The notes: generated from the sequence alone by a model not told the origin. 64,000 nt of DNA from Comamonas phosphati (GCF_014637085.1 NZ_BMEU01000012.1:1-64000); one strand, 5' to 3'; positions 1-13,259 are shown, numbered from the stretch's first letter. Translations and numbers: made by a program.

Positions 1-60
1 ACGGTGCGCAACTTTCTGGGTGCCATTCACTTGGCCGCTGCCATGGTTTGGCTCAATTGA
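1..60 (+). CDS. C-terminal fragment of a probable IS5-type transposase (partial)
   Basis: The first 60 bases read as one open frame of 19 codons plus TGA, entering from outside the window. The peptide ends NFLGAIHLAAAMVWLN, which resembles the C-terminus of IS5-type DDE transposases. Family assignment rests on this short tail only. The body of the element lies to the left. I could not identify its terminal inverted repeat with confidence in the 70 bases that follow. Its position beside a tRNA-Ser gene and the strong terminator suggests that an insertion sequence ends here. Confidence 0.45.
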   Translation, partial: TVRNFLGAIHLAAAMVWLN

Positions 61-131
61 GCACCATGGCCTGGGAATGAACTCGGACATCGATTGATGA
101 CACGCCCTAGTAACCCTGGCCTTCGGAAAAC

Positions 132-181
132 AAAAAAAGCTTCAAAGCAGTACACCTTTTGGTATACGACTTTTGAAGCCT
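132..181 (-). terminator. Bidirectional rho-independent terminator downstream of tRNA-Ser
   Basis: On the minus strand a long hairpin pairs GCTTCAAA with TTTGAAGC and GTATACC with GGTGTAC around an AAAA loop, and is followed by a T7 run (bases 132-138 are A on the plus strand). On the plus strand the same hairpin is followed by TTTTT. It lies about 40 bases past the tRNA-Ser 3' end and would stop transcription from both sides. Confidence 0.85.
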
Positions 182-221
182 TTTTGTAGAAAGCTGTTGA
201 AAATCAACAACTTACATTTTT

Positions 222-311
<90 letters not shown>

Positions 312-377
312 TGTGTCGAAGCTGGAATTCTAGCAGAGAAATTCAGCTGTTTTCGCTACTGCGGCATTTTTGCGGGG

Positions 378-2572
<2,195 letters not shown>

Positions 2573-2650
2573 TCCAGCCGCTATCAATAGCAAAGCGCCT
2601 TGCACCAGCCACACCTGCAGTTCATGAGATTTCAATCCCAGAGCTCAGAT
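2573..2650. repeat. Degenerate copy of a short dispersed repeat (ATAGC family)
   Basis: Between the CBS gene and the convergent ispH lies a stretch beginning CCGCTATCAATAGCAAAGCGC. The GCTATCA/ATAGC core followed by an AAGCGC-type stretch recurs, with divergence, in several other intergenic gaps of the window. It is weakly palindromic and non-coding. Confidence 0.45.
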
Positions 2651-2675
2651 ACAGCCGACGCAGGGCGCTATGAAA

Positions 2676-3665
2676 TCAGTGGCCGGTTTCGGGCGCCTTG
2701 CGCACTTCGATTTCCAGCCCCGTCGCCGCGTCGGTCTTGAGGCCCTTGGGCAGCGGGAACTTCACCGTTTCCTCGATACCGTCCATCTTGCGCACGGCCA
2801 CGGCGCCCAGTTGCTTGATGCGGGCAATGACTTCGTCGACCAACACCTCGGGCGCCGAGGCGCCGGCCGTCAGGCCCACGCGCGCGGCATTGGCAAACCA
2901 CTCTTCCTGGAGCTCGCCCGCGTTGTCCACCATGTAGGCCGGCGTGCCCAGGCGGGCGGCCAGCTCGCGCAGGCGGTTGCTGTTGGAGCTGGTGGGGCTG
3001 CCCACGACGATGACCACATCCGCCTGGGGCGCCAGGATCTTCACGGCGTCCTGGCGGTTTTGCGTGGCGTAGCAGATATCCTGCTGCTTGGGCTCGCGCA
3101 CATTCGGAAAGCGCGCCCGGATCGCGGCCTTGATGCCGGCGGCGTCATCCACGCTCAGCGTGGTCTGGGTGACCACGGCCAGCTTCTCGGTCTGGCGCGG
3201 CTGCACGCGGGCCACATCGTCCTCGTCTTCCACCAGATGGATGCCTTCGGACAGTTGGCCCATGGTGCCTTCCACCTCGGGGTGGCCCTTGTGGCCGATC
3301 ATCAGGAACTCGTAGCCCTCCTTGGAGAGCTTGGCCACTTCCACATGCACCTTGGTCACCAGCGGGCAGGTGGCGTCGAAGATGGCAAAGCCGCGGCTCT
3401 CGGCTTCCTGCTGCACGGCCTTGGAGACGCCGTGGGCGCTGAACACCAGCGTGGCGCCGGGCGGCACCTCGTCCAGCTCCTCGATGAAGATGGCACCCTT
3501 GGCCTTGAGGTCGTTGACGACAAAGGTGTTGTGCACGATCTCGTGGCGCACGTAGATGGGCGCGCCGAACTTGGCCAGCGCCCGCTCCACGATCTCGATG
3601 GCACGGTCCACGCCCGCGCAGAAGCCGCGCGGCTCGGCCAGCAGGACTTCCTTGGCTCCTACCAT
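2676..3665 (-). CDS. ispH: 4-hydroxy-3-methylbut-2-enyl diphosphate reductase
   Basis: The last enzyme of the MEP isoprenoid pathway reduces HMBPP to IPP and DMAPP using a [4Fe-4S] cluster. The 329-residue product carries the three cluster cysteines of the family in [24 protein letters not shown] and [10 protein letters not shown], plus the HGV (SAHGVSKAV) and [11 protein letters not shown] substrate-binding motifs. The ATG at 3665 ([15 protein letters not shown]) was chosen over upstream in-frame codons because family proteins begin here. The gene is co-directional with fkpB upstream, the same order as fkpB-ispH in many proteobacteria, but a repeat element separates the two. Confidence 0.97.
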   Translation of the reverse strand: MVGAKEVLLAEPRGFCAGVDRAIEIVERALAKFGAPIYVRHEIVHNTFVVNDLKAKGAIFIEELDEVPPGATLVFSAHGVSKAVQQEAESRGFAIFDATCPLVTKVHVEVAKLSKEGYEFLMIGHKGHPEVEGTMGQLSEGIHLVEDEDDVARVQPRQTEKLAVVTQTTLSVDDAAGIKAAIRARFPNVREPKQQDICYATQNRQDAVKILAPQADVVIVVGSPTSSNSNRLRELAARLGTPAYMVDNAGELQEEWFANAARVGLTAGASAPEVLVDEVIARIKQLGAVAVRKMDGIEETVKFPLPKGLKTDAATGLEIEVRKAPETGH

Positions 3666-3728
3666 CTCAATGCCCCCAGGCGCTGCGCACCACCAGCACA
3701 GCATGAAACTGGCGCACGCGAAGCGCGG

Positions 3729-3808
3729 GACGGCCAGCAAGGGCCGCCCCGCAGCAGAGGCCGTCGTCCCCCTTGAAGGGGGAAGCTGCGCAGCAGCTCA
3801 GGGGGTGC
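3729..3808. repeat. Intergenic palindromic repeat, copy 1
   Basis: This is a copy of an element of about 78 bp that recurs at five other intergenic sites (18772, 21037, 21795, 34346, 39771). It reads, in the orientation opposite to the 18772 copy, as ACGGCCAGCAAGGGCCGCCC, then CCGTCGTCCCCC TT GAAGGGGGAAG, then a CAGGGGG end. The CCCCC...GGGGG arms and the GGGCCGCC core are shared by all copies. It sits between fkpB and ispH. Confidence 0.85.
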
Positions 3809-3814
3809 GCCATG

Positions 3815-4285
3815 TCAGAGCACTCCGATGATCTTCACTTCGAACGTCACCGGCTGGCCTGCCAGCGGGTGATTGAAGTCGAACAGCACGGCACCGTCCT
3901 CGCGCACCTGCACCACGGCGCCGGCGTAGCTGCCCGTGCCGTCGGGCGTGGGGAACTGCACCACGTCGCCGGCCGTGTACTGCTCGTGCGGGTCGCCCAG
4001 CTCGTTCATGAGCTTGCGCGCCACCCACTGCATCATTTCCGGGTTGCGCTCGCCAAAGGCCTCGCCAGCGGGCAGCTCGAACGTGGTATGCGTGCCTTCG
4101 GGCAGGTCCAGCAGGCGCTCTTCCACCGCGGGCGAGAGTTCGCCCGCGCCCAGCGACAGCGTGGCAGGCTTGTCGTTGAAGGTGTTGATCACATCGCCGG
4201 CCGGGCCGGCCAGGCGGTAGTGCAGCGTGAGAAAGGAGCCGGCCTGGACAACAGGCTGTTCGGAAGAGGTTGCGCTTGTGGTCAT
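3815..4285 (-). CDS. fkpB: FKBP-type peptidyl-prolyl isomerase (SlpA/FkpB type)
   Basis: This 156-residue cytoplasmic protein is a peptidyl-prolyl cis-trans isomerase with chaperone activity. An FKBP half ([16 protein letters not shown] near residues 12-27) is interrupted by an insert-in-flap region ([24 protein letters not shown]) and closes with [20 protein letters not shown], the arrangement of SlpA/FkpB proteins. It sits upstream of ispH on the same strand and is divergent from radC, with about 100 bases for both promoters. Confidence 0.92.
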   Translation of the reverse strand: MTTSATSSEQPVVQAGSFLTLHYRLAGPAGDVINTFNDKPATLSLGAGELSPAVEERLLDLPEGTHTTFELPAGEAFGERNPEMMQWVARKLMNELGDPHEQYTAGDVVQFPTPDGTGSYAGAVVQVREDGAVLFDFNHPLAGQPVTFEVKIIGVL

Positions 4286-4384
4286 GAAAGTCCCGATAAA
4301 CTGACCCGCATTGTAGAAAATCTGCTATTCCCTGTGCCCAGTGCTGCGGTTCGCAGCAGGCACCGGCCCAGCAAGACCCGGCCC

Positions 4385-5065
4385 ATGCCCATCAAAGACC
4401 TGCCCCTGGATGCCCAGCCGCGCGAAAAGCTCGCGCAGCGGGGCCCGGCCGCGCTCTCGGATGCCGAGCTGCTGGCCGTCATCCTGCGCACCGGCATTGC
4501 AGGCAAGCCGGTATTGCAGCTGGCCCAGGAACTGCTCCAGTTGCCGGGCGCGAGCGGCCTGGCCGGCCTGCTCGCCGCCAGCTACCAGCATTTGAGCGCG
4601 GTCAAGGGCCTGGGCCCCGCCAAGCGGGCGGAACTCATGGCCGTGCTGGAGCTGGCGCGGCGCGCCACGGCCCAGCAGCTGCGCGAGCGCGAGGTGTTTT
4701 CCTCGCCCGGAGCCGTCAAGCACTTTCTGCAGCTGCATCTGGCCGCCAAGCCCCATGAAGTCTTTGCCGTGCTGTTTCTGGACAGCCAGAACCGCCTGCT
4801 GGCCCTGGAGGAAATGTTCAGGGGCACGCTGACGCAGACCTCGGTCTACCCACGCGAAGTCGTGCTGCGCGCCCTGCACCACCAGGCCGGCGCCGTGATC
4901 CTGGCCCACAACCACCCCAGCGGCCAGGTCGCGCCAAGCAGCGCGGACAAGTCGCTGACCGCCACGCTCAAATCGGCCCTGGCCCTGATCGACGTGCGCG
5001 TGCTCGACCACGTCATCGTGGCGCCGGGCGCAGCCCTGTCCATGGCCGAGGAGGGTCTGCTGTGA
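4385..5065 (+). CDS. radC: RadC/JAB-domain protein
   Basis: The 226-residue protein has an N-terminal helix-hairpin-helix-like part (residues 1-100, with [17 protein letters not shown]) and a C-terminal MPN/JAB metal-binding domain carrying the JAMM-type motif in [16 protein letters not shown]. The family is often linked to DNA repair, but its biochemical role is unsettled. The start is [16 protein letters not shown], the conserved beginning of RadC. It overlaps the next gene by four bases (GTGA), so the two are translationally coupled. Confidence 0.95.
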   Translation: MPIKDLPLDAQPREKLAQRGPAALSDAELLAVILRTGIAGKPVLQLAQELLQLPGASGLAGLLAASYQHLSAVKGLGPAKRAELMAVLELARRATAQQLREREVFSSPGAVKHFLQLHLAAKPHEVFAVLFLDSQNRLLALEEMFRGTLTQTSVYPREVVLRALHHQAGAVILAHNHPSGQVAPSSADKSLTATLKSALALIDVRVLDHVIVAPGAALSMAEEGLL

Positions 5066-5718
5066 GCCCCGCCCACCGCTGCCTGCAGGATCTGGCCGGT
5101 GTTGCGCGCCAGCTCAAGGCCGCACGCGAACAGGCCGAAGCCCTGGCCCGGGCGCAGGCCGAGGCCCGCGCGGCGCGCGAGCGCGAACGCAATCTGTTTG
5201 CGCTCACCGTCGGCAAGGTCCAGCCGCTGCGTGCCCGCAACGAGGTGAGCTTTCAGGAGCCCGCGCCCCTGCCGCGCCCGCTGCAGCTGGCCATCGACGA
5301 GCAGAAGGTGCTGCGCGAGGCCATGAGCGACGAGTTCGACGTCGCCACCCTGCTCGATGTGGACGACCAGCTCAGCTTCCGGCGCCCGGGCATCGGCCTC
5401 GATGTGACGCGCAAGCTGCGCGGCGGGCACTGGAGCATCCAGCGCCAGCTGGACCTGCACGGCCTGCGCTCGGACGAGGCGCGCGAGGCCCTGGGCCAGT
5501 TCATACGCCTGGCCCAGCGCACGGGCATACGCTGCGTGCGCATCGTCCACGGCAAGGGCCTGGGCTCCCCGGGGCGCACGCCCGTGCTCAAGGCCAAGGT
5601 CCAGCGCTGGCTGGTGCAGAAAAAGGAAGTGCTGGCCTTTGTCCAGGCCCGCCCGCTTGATGGCGGCGCCGGTGCACTGGTGGTGCTGCTGCAGCCGGGC
5701 AAGCGCCGGCTGTTCTAG
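5062..5718 (+). CDS. Smr-domain protein (putative nuclease/endonuclease-like)
   Basis: It starts with GTG at 5062, overlapping the radC stop. The 218-residue product has a charged helical N-terminus (residues 10-50) and a C-terminal Smr domain with [15 protein letters not shown], a central [11 protein letters not shown] motif and a terminal [10 protein letters not shown]. Smr domains of this stand-alone class (E. coli SmrA/SmrB type) bind or nick nucleic acid. SmrB acts on mRNA at collided ribosomes, but whether this protein shares that role cannot be read from sequence. Confidence 0.9.
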   Translation: MSPAHRCLQDLAGVARQLKAAREQAEALARAQAEARAARERERNLFALTVGKVQPLRARNEVSFQEPAPLPRPLQLAIDEQKVLREAMSDEFDVATLLDVDDQLSFRRPGIGLDVTRKLRGGHWSIQRQLDLHGLRSDEAREALGQFIRLAQRTGIRCVRIVHGKGLGSPGRTPVLKAKVQRWLVQKKEVLAFVQARPLDGGAGALVVLLQPGKRRLF

Positions 5719-5733
5719 GACGAAGCACGGGCC

Positions 5734-7113
<1,380 letters not shown>

Positions 7114-7336
7114 CACCACCTCCACAAGCCGGCAGGTTCTCGGACCCCGGGCAATTGCGGCTGGATCAGCTCACCCGGCAGGCCGCACCCAGCGGCAGAA
7201 TATTGTCGTTGCAATCTTAGCCGGGCTGCAATTCCAGCTTTTGCCGGAATCCATCGCCTGCGCAGCCTGACGCGGGCGCGCGGCGCTTGATGGCGTGCGA
7301 GCCGGCACGGAGCCGCCGATCCGCGCCCTTGCCGTC

Positions 7337-7744
7337 TCAAACGCCGCGGTTGCGCATCCAGTCGGCCGTGTTCATGAAGCTGGCCTTGAGGCGCTGGCGC
7401 AAATCCTCGGGCACGCCGGTCTCGCCCATGGCCTGGTCCATGCAGGCCACCCACTGGTCGCGCTCCTGGATGCCGATGGAAAACGGCATGTGGCGCATGC
7501 GCAGGCGCGGATGGCCGAATCGGCTCTGGTAATGGTCGGGTCCACCCAGCCAGCCGCAGAGAAACCAGAACAGTTTCTGCCTTGCGTCCTGCAGCGTGCT
7601 GCCGTGGGCCGCGCGCAGCTCGGCGTAGCCGGGCTCCAGGTCCATGAGGTCGTAGAAGCGATCGACCAGGGCCTGCACCTTTTTTTCACCTCCGATCCAT
7701 TCGAACGGGGTCTGGGGGGCGGTGTTCTGGGAATCCTCGGACAT
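7337..7744 (-). CDS. Group II truncated haemoglobin
   Basis: This 135-residue 2-on-2 globin binds O2 or NO through haem in the cytoplasm. The B-helix tyrosine is in DRFYDLMD, the proximal histidine in RLRMRHMPFSI, and the group II tryptophan at G8 is in ERDQWVACMDQAM. The start MSEDSQNTAPQTPFEWIG gives normal length, and the in-frame ATG at 7798 adds a non-homologous leader. It lies between sdaA and an ABC-type permease on the same strand. Confidence 0.93.
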   Translation of the reverse strand: MSEDSQNTAPQTPFEWIGGEKKVQALVDRFYDLMDLEPGYAELRAAHGSTLQDARQKLFWFLCGWLGGPDHYQSRFGHPRLRMRHMPFSIGIQERDQWVACMDQAMGETGVPEDLRQRLKASFMNTADWMRNRGV

Positions 7745-7832
7745 GGCTGGACTGGCGCTCTGGTGAATCGAAGCCCGTGATTGTCGGGCATGCCGCATGA
7801 CCGTGCCCCGGCACAGGAATGCGGCCGCGCTC

Positions 7833-10502
7833 CTATTCCGCCGCCTGGCGCAGCGTGGTCATCACCGGGCGGTACAACACTTCGCGCAGCGCCCACCAGC
7901 CGGCCAGCCAGGCCAGCACGGCGCCGGCCAGGGCACCGACCAGCGGCACCCACCACAGCACGTTCCAGCTGAAGTCGAAGACCCAGCGCGCCAGCGCCCA
8001 GCCCACGGCCAGCGCCACGCAGCTGGCCAGGAAGCCGGCCATCAGGCCCACGCCCGCCAGCTCCGCGCTCTGCACCCGGCGCAGCAGGCTGGCCCGGGCA
8101 CCCACGGCGCGCATGATGGCGTACTCGCGCGCCCGCTCCTCGCGCGTGGCCGTCACGGCCGCGAACAGCACCACCAGGCCCGCGGCCAGCGTGAAGCCGA
8201 ACAGAAACTCCACGGCGCGGATCACCTGGTCCATCACGCGCTGCACCTGGGCCAGCGTGCTGCTCAGGTCCACATTGGTGATGTTGGGAAACTCGCGCAC
8301 CAGCGCATTGTCGAAGCTCGTGCTTCCATCGCCGGGCCGCCCCAAGATGGAAGGCACCCCCTCGGGGGGCAGCGGACCACGCGCAGCGGGGGAGCCTGGG
8401 GGCCATATTTCCGGCGCGCGGTAGGCCGCCAGATAGCTCACGGCCACGTTGTCCAGGTGCTGCACCGGGTAGATCACGAAGAAGTTGGCGCGCATGGAGC
8501 TCCAGTCCACCTTGCGCAGGCTGGTGATGCGCGCCTCGCTGAGCTCGCCGCCCATGTCGAAGCGCAGCACGTCGCCCAGGTGCAGGCCCAGCGTCTTGGC
8601 AATGCCCTCCTCCACGCTGATCGCGCCGGCCTCGCCCGGCGTCCAGTGTCCGGCCACGATCTGGTTGTGCTCGGGCGCCACCGTGGTCGTCGAGAGGTTG
8701 AACTCCCGGTCCACCAGCCGCTTGGCCCGGTCCTCGGCGTAGTCGTCGGGCGAGACCTCGCGGCCGTTGACGGCCACCAGCCGCCCGCGAATCATCGGAT
8801 ACCAGTCGTACTGGCGCACGCCGGCCTTGGCCAGGGTGGCCTGGAAGTCCCGGGCCTGGTCGGGCTGCACATTGATCACGAAGCGGTTCGGCGCGTCGGC
8901 CGGCGTGGCCTGGCGCCAGCTGGCAATCAGGTCGGTGCGCAGCAGCACCAGCAGGATCAGGGCCAGCAGGCCCACGGCCAGGCTGCTGACCTGCACCACC
9001 GCATAGGCGGGCCGCGCCGAGATCTGGCGCGTGGCCAGCGCCAGCCACGGCCACGGTGAGACGGGCCCCCTGCCCCATCCTGGCGCCGTGGCCTCGTTGA
9101 CCAGGCGGCGCAGCAGCTTGACGGCCAGCCAGGCCAGCGCCGCGAACAGCAGCACGGCGGCGGCAAAGCCGCCCACGGCGATCAGGCCCAGCTGCCGGTC
9201 GCGGCTCACGGCCATCAGCAGGCCCGCAAAGCCGGCCACGCCTACTACCAGCACCGACAGCGAAGCGGGCTTGAGGCTGCCCAGGTCGCGGCGCATCACG
9301 CGCAGCGGCGGCACCTGGGCCAGCTGCAGCACGGGCGGCAGGCCGAAGGCCAGCAGCAGGGTCATGCCCATGCCCAGCCCCATGAGCGCGGGCCAGATGC
9401 CGGCGCCCGGCAGGCTGGTCTGCAGCAGCCCGGCCACCATCAGCACGAACACATGGTGTATGGCCCAACCCAGCAGCACGCCGCCGGTGCTGGCCGCCGC
9501 ACCGGCGAGCACGAACTCCACCGTGTAGGCACCGGCGATGCGCCGCTGGCTCTGGCCGAGCACGCGCAGCATGGCCGAGGCATCCAGGTGGCTGTTGGCA
9601 AAGCCGCGCGCGGCCAGCGCCACGGCCACGGCCGACAGCAGCGCGGCCAGCAGGGCCACCAGGCTCAGGAATTTCTCCGCGCGGTCCAGCGTCTGGCGCA
9701 TCTCGGGGCGGCCGCTCTCCAGCGACTCGACGCGCACGCCATGCACCTCGGGTGCCTTGACCTGCTGCTGGACCCATTGCAGATAGCGCTGCGCCGCCTC
9801 TTCGCCACGGCGCCCGGCATCCGTCGCCGCGGCCACCGCCAGGCGATAGCTGAGTCGGCTGGCCGGCTGCACCAGGCGCGTGGCCGGCAGATCGCCCTCC
9901 TGGATCATGACGCGCGGCGCAAAGTTCATGAAGCCGGCGCCGCGATCGGGCTCGATCACGATCACATGCGCAATCCGCAAGCTCGCATCGCCGAGCAGCA
10001 GGGCATCGCCCACCTTCAGCGCCAGCGCCTCCAGCAGGGCGGCATCCACCCAGGCCGTGCCGCGCTCTGGAATGCCTTGGGCGGCCGCTTCGGGCGTGCC
10101 CGGCCCGTCGCTGATCGTCACGCTGCCGCGCAGCGGATAACCCTCAGCCACGCTCTTCAGGGCCACGAGCCGGCTGTTGCCGCCCTGCGCATCGCCGGCG
10201 CGCGCCATGGTCGGGAAGGTGGCCGTGGTCACGGTCTCGAGCCCCAGCTCCCTGGCCTGCCGCACCAAGGCCGCGGCCGGCGGGTTGTCGCTGACCACCA
10301 CCACATCGCCGCCCAGCAGCTGGCGCGCATCGCGCTGCAAGCCGCCCTGCAGGCGGTCGGCAAAAAAAGCCACCGAGGTCAGCGCGGCCACGGCCAGCAG
10401 CACGGCCACGGCCAGCAGGCGCAGCTCGCCCGCGCGCACGTCGCGCCACAGGCTGCGCCAGCCCAGAGTCCAGACAGAAGACCCATGCATGACACGCACC
10501 AT
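7833..10502 (-). CDS. Large FtsX/MacB-type ABC transporter permease (YbbP-like)
   Basis: The 889-residue inner-membrane protein has one N-terminal TM segment (LLAVAVLLAVAALTSVAFFA), a periplasmic domain, two four-helix FtsX blocks (about residues 250-470 and 770-885) and a second periplasmic domain between them. This is the architecture of YbbP, partner of the YbbA ATPase. No ATPase gene is adjacent. Residues encoded at 8327-8403 form a Pro/Gly-rich insert that matches an intergenic repeat and splits an otherwise continuous motif (YRAPE ... TSFDNALVREFPN). Start is ATG 10502 or ATG 10490; neither has a strong ribosome site. Confidence 0.9.
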   Translation of the reverse strand: MVRVMHGSSVWTLGWRSLWRDVRAGELRLLAVAVLLAVAALTSVAFFADRLQGGLQRDARQLLGGDVVVVSDNPPAAALVRQARELGLETVTTATFPTMARAGDAQGGNSRLVALKSVAEGYPLRGSVTISDGPGTPEAAAQGIPERGTAWVDAALLEALALKVGDALLLGDASLRIAHVIVIEPDRGAGFMNFAPRVMIQEGDLPATRLVQPASRLSYRLAVAAATDAGRRGEEAAQRYLQWVQQQVKAPEVHGVRVESLESGRPEMRQTLDRAEKFLSLVALLAALLSAVAVALAARGFANSHLDASAMLRVLGQSQRRIAGAYTVEFVLAGAAASTGGVLLGWAIHHVFVLMVAGLLQTSLPGAGIWPALMGLGMGMTLLLAFGLPPVLQLAQVPPLRVMRRDLGSLKPASLSVLVVGVAGFAGLLMAVSRDRQLGLIAVGGFAAAVLLFAALAWLAVKLLRRLVNEATAPGWGRGPVSPWPWLALATRQISARPAYAVVQVSSLAVGLLALILLVLLRTDLIASWRQATPADAPNRFVINVQPDQARDFQATLAKAGVRQYDWYPMIRGRLVAVNGREVSPDDYAEDRAKRLVDREFNLSTTTVAPEHNQIVAGHWTPGEAGAISVEEGIAKTLGLHLGDVLRFDMGGELSEARITSLRKVDWSSMRANFFVIYPVQHLDNVAVSYLAAYRAPEIWPPGSPAARGPLPPEGVPSILGRPGDGSTSFDNALVREFPNITNVDLSSTLAQVQRVMDQVIRAVEFLFGFTLAAGLVVLFAAVTATREERAREYAIMRAVGARASLLRRVQSAELAGVGLMAGFLASCVALAVGWALARWVFDFSWNVLWWVPLVGALAGAVLAWLAGWWALREVLYRPVMTTLRQAAE
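8327..8403. repeat. GC-rich palindromic repeat inserted in frame in a permease gene
   Basis: The stretch contains CCCCCTCGGGGGG and a GGGCCGCCCC core, like the intergenic repeats elsewhere in the window. It is read through in frame as a low-complexity peptide (GSPAARGPLPPEGVPSILGR). It lies in the second periplasmic domain, in the middle of a conserved motif, and leaves the frame open. Confidence 0.7.
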
Positions 10503-10823
10503 AACCGAGACGGCTTGCCCAGGCGCAATGCTTAGCCATGACGGCGCCCAGGCGCCAAGATGCGACTGGTTCACGTACCGCTACCGCGGCGGCCAGGGCT
10601 TCGGACATATGCTTGACCTCGTGGAAGACGCCTGCACAGGCGTTTTTCAGGCGGTCGCACATAGGCGGCATCGCGGAAAAGGCTGGCAGCGGCTGCTGAT
10701 CCCGCTGCTTCGCATGACGCTGCGCCTTGCCGGACGCCTGGGCTCCAGGGTCCCGCCGCTGCCGCCGTGGCCCTGCATGCAGCGCATGGGCCTGGGCCGC
10801 CAGGCGAGCGCCCGCGGGCGGGG
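10503..10823. other. Intergenic region without a supported gene
   Basis: These 321 bases lie between the permease start and the lipoprotein-hydrolase stop, both on the minus strand. Several frames stay open, but none has a recognisable domain or a convincing ribosome site. One clear structure is the palindrome ACGCCTG-CA-CAGGCGT at 10628-10643, followed by TTTT on the plus strand. It could be a weak terminator or an operator. Confidence 0.5.
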
Positions 10824-12203
10824 TCACCGCGGACGTTCGCGCTCGGGCACGCGCGTCTCCAGCGCGGCCGGCATGTAGTCCGGATCGAAATGGCAGCCCT
10901 TGCCGAACTGCGCCTCATAAGCCGGGCAGGCTGCGGCAACCCCCTTGGCCGTCGGTTTATCGCCGGTATCCACCCAGCGCAGCAGCGCGGCCATCAAGGT
11001 CGGATAGGTCGGATCGCTGATATAGCTGTGCGTGCCCTGGGTGGTGAAGGTCTGCACCAGCCGATCGCCGCGGCCGCCCTGCTGCATCACGGCGCGAAAG
11101 CGCGCATCGAGCTCCGCAAAGGCCGTGGGGTCCGAGATCCATTTGGCGGACAGCACGGGCACGGGAATCCGGCCAGTGGGATCGGTGTCTTCGGCAAACT
11201 GGCGGTAGGCGGCAGGGTCGGCGCGGTAGCGCAGCACGCCGGCATTGAGCGCCGCGTCATTGGCAGAGCCCGCATAGACGGCCCCCGTATTGCCGAAGGG
11301 GCTGGCGCCGCCCGTGCGCCGGGCCGAGATGTCCTGGAAGTGCAGCGTGGCCCAGTTCATGTGCGACTGGATGGCGCTTTCCGGAATCCTGATCACCTTG
11401 ACGAGGGTCTCTATCCCGGCCTTTTGCCCGGCGCTGCGCTGGGCCACCGGCTTGTCCAGGCCCAGGCATTCGTTGACGCGCTGCGCCACGTCGGCCTGGC
11501 GCATCTTCACCTCGGCGGGCAGGCCCAGGTTCAGCGCGTACTGCGCTTCGCCGGGGCGCGGATGGTTGTGGCACAGATACTGGTACACCACGCGCAGATC
11601 GGTGCGAAAGTCGTAGGCATGAGAGCCGCCGCCCAGCACGCCGCTGGTGAGCAGCACGCCGTCATAGGGGCGCTCGCCCACGGTCTGCTCGGTGAACATC
11701 TCGGCCCCCTTGGCTGCCACGCCGGCGCCCCAGGACTGGCCGTGCAGGATCGTGCGCCTGGGCTTGGCCACGTGCTGGCGGAAGATGCCGCGCAGGCGCT
11801 CCATGTCCTCCGCGGCGGCGCGCACCGCCACGCCGCCCTGGCGATAGCTCGAGCCGGCCCAGGCATAGCCGGAGCGCACCATGATGGACCAGCGCACAAA
11901 GTCCTCGCTGACGCGCCAGGCAGCGGGCGCCGCCAGATCGGGACCGCCGTGCGCGTGCAGCACCAGTGTGCCGTTCCACTGCGCCGGCCTGGCGATCAGG
12001 TAGTAGGCGCCCATGGAGTCCCGGCCCGCCAGGCAGCTTGTGCCGGCAGGTGCCTCGCCGGGGCAGTCCACGGCCTTGGGAGCGGCTTCAACGGAGGCCG
12101 CGGGGCCGCGCAGCCCGGCCGGGCCCGTGACTGTGCAGCCCGCCAGCAGAGCCAGCAGGAATGAGCTGCCCCAAAAGGCGCTTCGGCGCCGATGAAGATG
12201 CAT
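10824..12203 (-). CDS. Alpha/beta-hydrolase lipoprotein
   Basis: The 459-residue protein starts after CGGAGA at ATG 12203. The signal peptide ends in a lipobox (LLALLAGC, Cys23), so it should be a membrane-anchored lipoprotein facing the periplasm or the outside. The nucleophile elbow is GQSWGAG in RRTILHGQSWGAGVAA. HAHGG earlier fits an oxyanion region, and a late histidine (TTQGTHSYISDP) fits the end of a catalytic triad. The natural substrate is unknown; esterase or lipase activity is inferred only from the fold. Confidence 0.82.
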   Translation of the reverse strand: MHLHRRRSAFWGSSFLLALLAGCTVTGPAGLRGPAASVEAAPKAVDCPGEAPAGTSCLAGRDSMGAYYLIARPAQWNGTLVLHAHGGPDLAAPAAWRVSEDFVRWSIMVRSGYAWAGSSYRQGGVAVRAAAEDMERLRGIFRQHVAKPRRTILHGQSWGAGVAAKGAEMFTEQTVGERPYDGVLLTSGVLGGGSHAYDFRTDLRVVYQYLCHNHPRPGEAQYALNLGLPAEVKMRQADVAQRVNECLGLDKPVAQRSAGQKAGIETLVKVIRIPESAIQSHMNWATLHFQDISARRTGGASPFGNTGAVYAGSANDAALNAGVLRYRADPAAYRQFAEDTDPTGRIPVPVLSAKWISDPTAFAELDARFRAVMQQGGRGDRLVQTFTTQGTHSYISDPTYPTLMAALLRWVDTGDKPTAKGVAAACPAYEAQFGKGCHFDPDYMPAALETRVPERERPR

Positions 12204-12295
12204 GGCTCGTCTCCGGGTTTGGTTTGCCGCAAGCATAAGCCCTTGCTCCATCCACCCCTTCGCCTCCCCCTTCGTCCGCCGGCCCCGCTGTCCGG

Positions 12296-13252
12296 CTACC
12301 CTGCCATCCGTCTGGCCGGCATGGCGGGGGCCGGTCTGCGCCCCCAGTTCATGACCACCGTGCCGACCACCGCCATGGCGCCGCCCAGCAGCATGGAGGC
12401 ATCGATCTCCTCGCCCAGCAGCAGGGCCGAGAACACCACGCCGATCACGGGCACCAGCGTGATATAGCCCGAGGCCGCGCCGGCGCCCAGGGCCTTGACC
12501 CCGTCGAAGTACCAGGCATAGGCCAGGGCCGTGGCGCCAAAGGCCAGGAACAGCAGGGCCACCCAGGCCTGCCGGCTGCCGTGCACGGCGGCCGAGAGGC
12601 CTGCCGGGCCTTCCACGATCAGGCTGGCGGCCAGCAGCAGCACGGCGCCCACGGTGGACGTGACGGCCGTGGCCGAGAGCGCATCCACGCCCGTGAGCAG
12701 CCAGCGGCCGATCAGCGTGTATGAGACCCAGCAGGCCACGCAGCCCAGGATCAGTGCCTCGCCGGTGCCCACGGCGCCGTGCAGTATCTGCAGCGGCCGG
12801 CCGTGCGAGATGACGACCACGGCCCCCAGCGCCGCCAGCAGCATGCCCAGGGCGATGACCCGGTTGATGTGCTCCCTGAACAGCCACACGGCCAGCAGCA
12901 GCGTGACCACGGGGTTGAGCGTGATGACCAGCGCCGCCTTGCCGGCCGGCACCTGCTGCAGGCCCAGCAGGAAGAGGGAGGCATAGCCGAACACGCCGGT
13001 GGTGCCGGCCGCCGCCATGCCCAGCCAGCGCCTGGTGCTCCAGCCCTTGAGGCCGGCAAAGCCGCCCGAGAAATACATCCACGGCAGCAGCACCATGACG
13101 GCCAGCACGAAGCGCAGGCTGGCCGCCGCCAGCGGCGGCATGTTCTGGGCGACCACGCGGCCCGCGGGCCAGGAGGCGCCCCAGAGCAGGGCCATGCCGA
13201 CAAGCCGCAGGTGCGGACCGAAGGAGTCACGGGACATCATGGGGCGCGTCAC
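12296..13252 (-). CDS. EamA/DMT-family transporter
   Basis: The 318-residue inner-membrane protein has two tandem EamA repeats of five TM segments each (first repeat begins LVGMALLWGASWPAGR, second begins GEALILGCVACWVSYTLIGR). Members export amino acids or other small metabolites. The substrate cannot be inferred here. The first in-frame start is GTG 13252, eight bases after the mrp stop, and ATG codons follow at 13240 and 13237. The tight spacing suggests co-transcription with mrp. Confidence 0.88.
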   Translation of the reverse strand: MTRPMMSRDSFGPHLRLVGMALLWGASWPAGRVVAQNMPPLAAASLRFVLAVMVLLPWMYFSGGFAGLKGWSTRRWLGMAAAGTTGVFGYASLFLLGLQQVPAGKAALVITLNPVVTLLLAVWLFREHINRVIALGMLLAALGAVVVISHGRPLQILHGAVGTGEALILGCVACWVSYTLIGRWLLTGVDALSATAVTSTVGAVLLLAASLIVEGPAGLSAAVHGSRQAWVALLFLAFGATALAYAWYFDGVKALGAGAASGYITLVPVIGVVFSALLLGEEIDASMLLGGAMAVVGTVVMNWGRRPAPAMPARRMAG

Positions 13253-13259
13253 GCACCGC

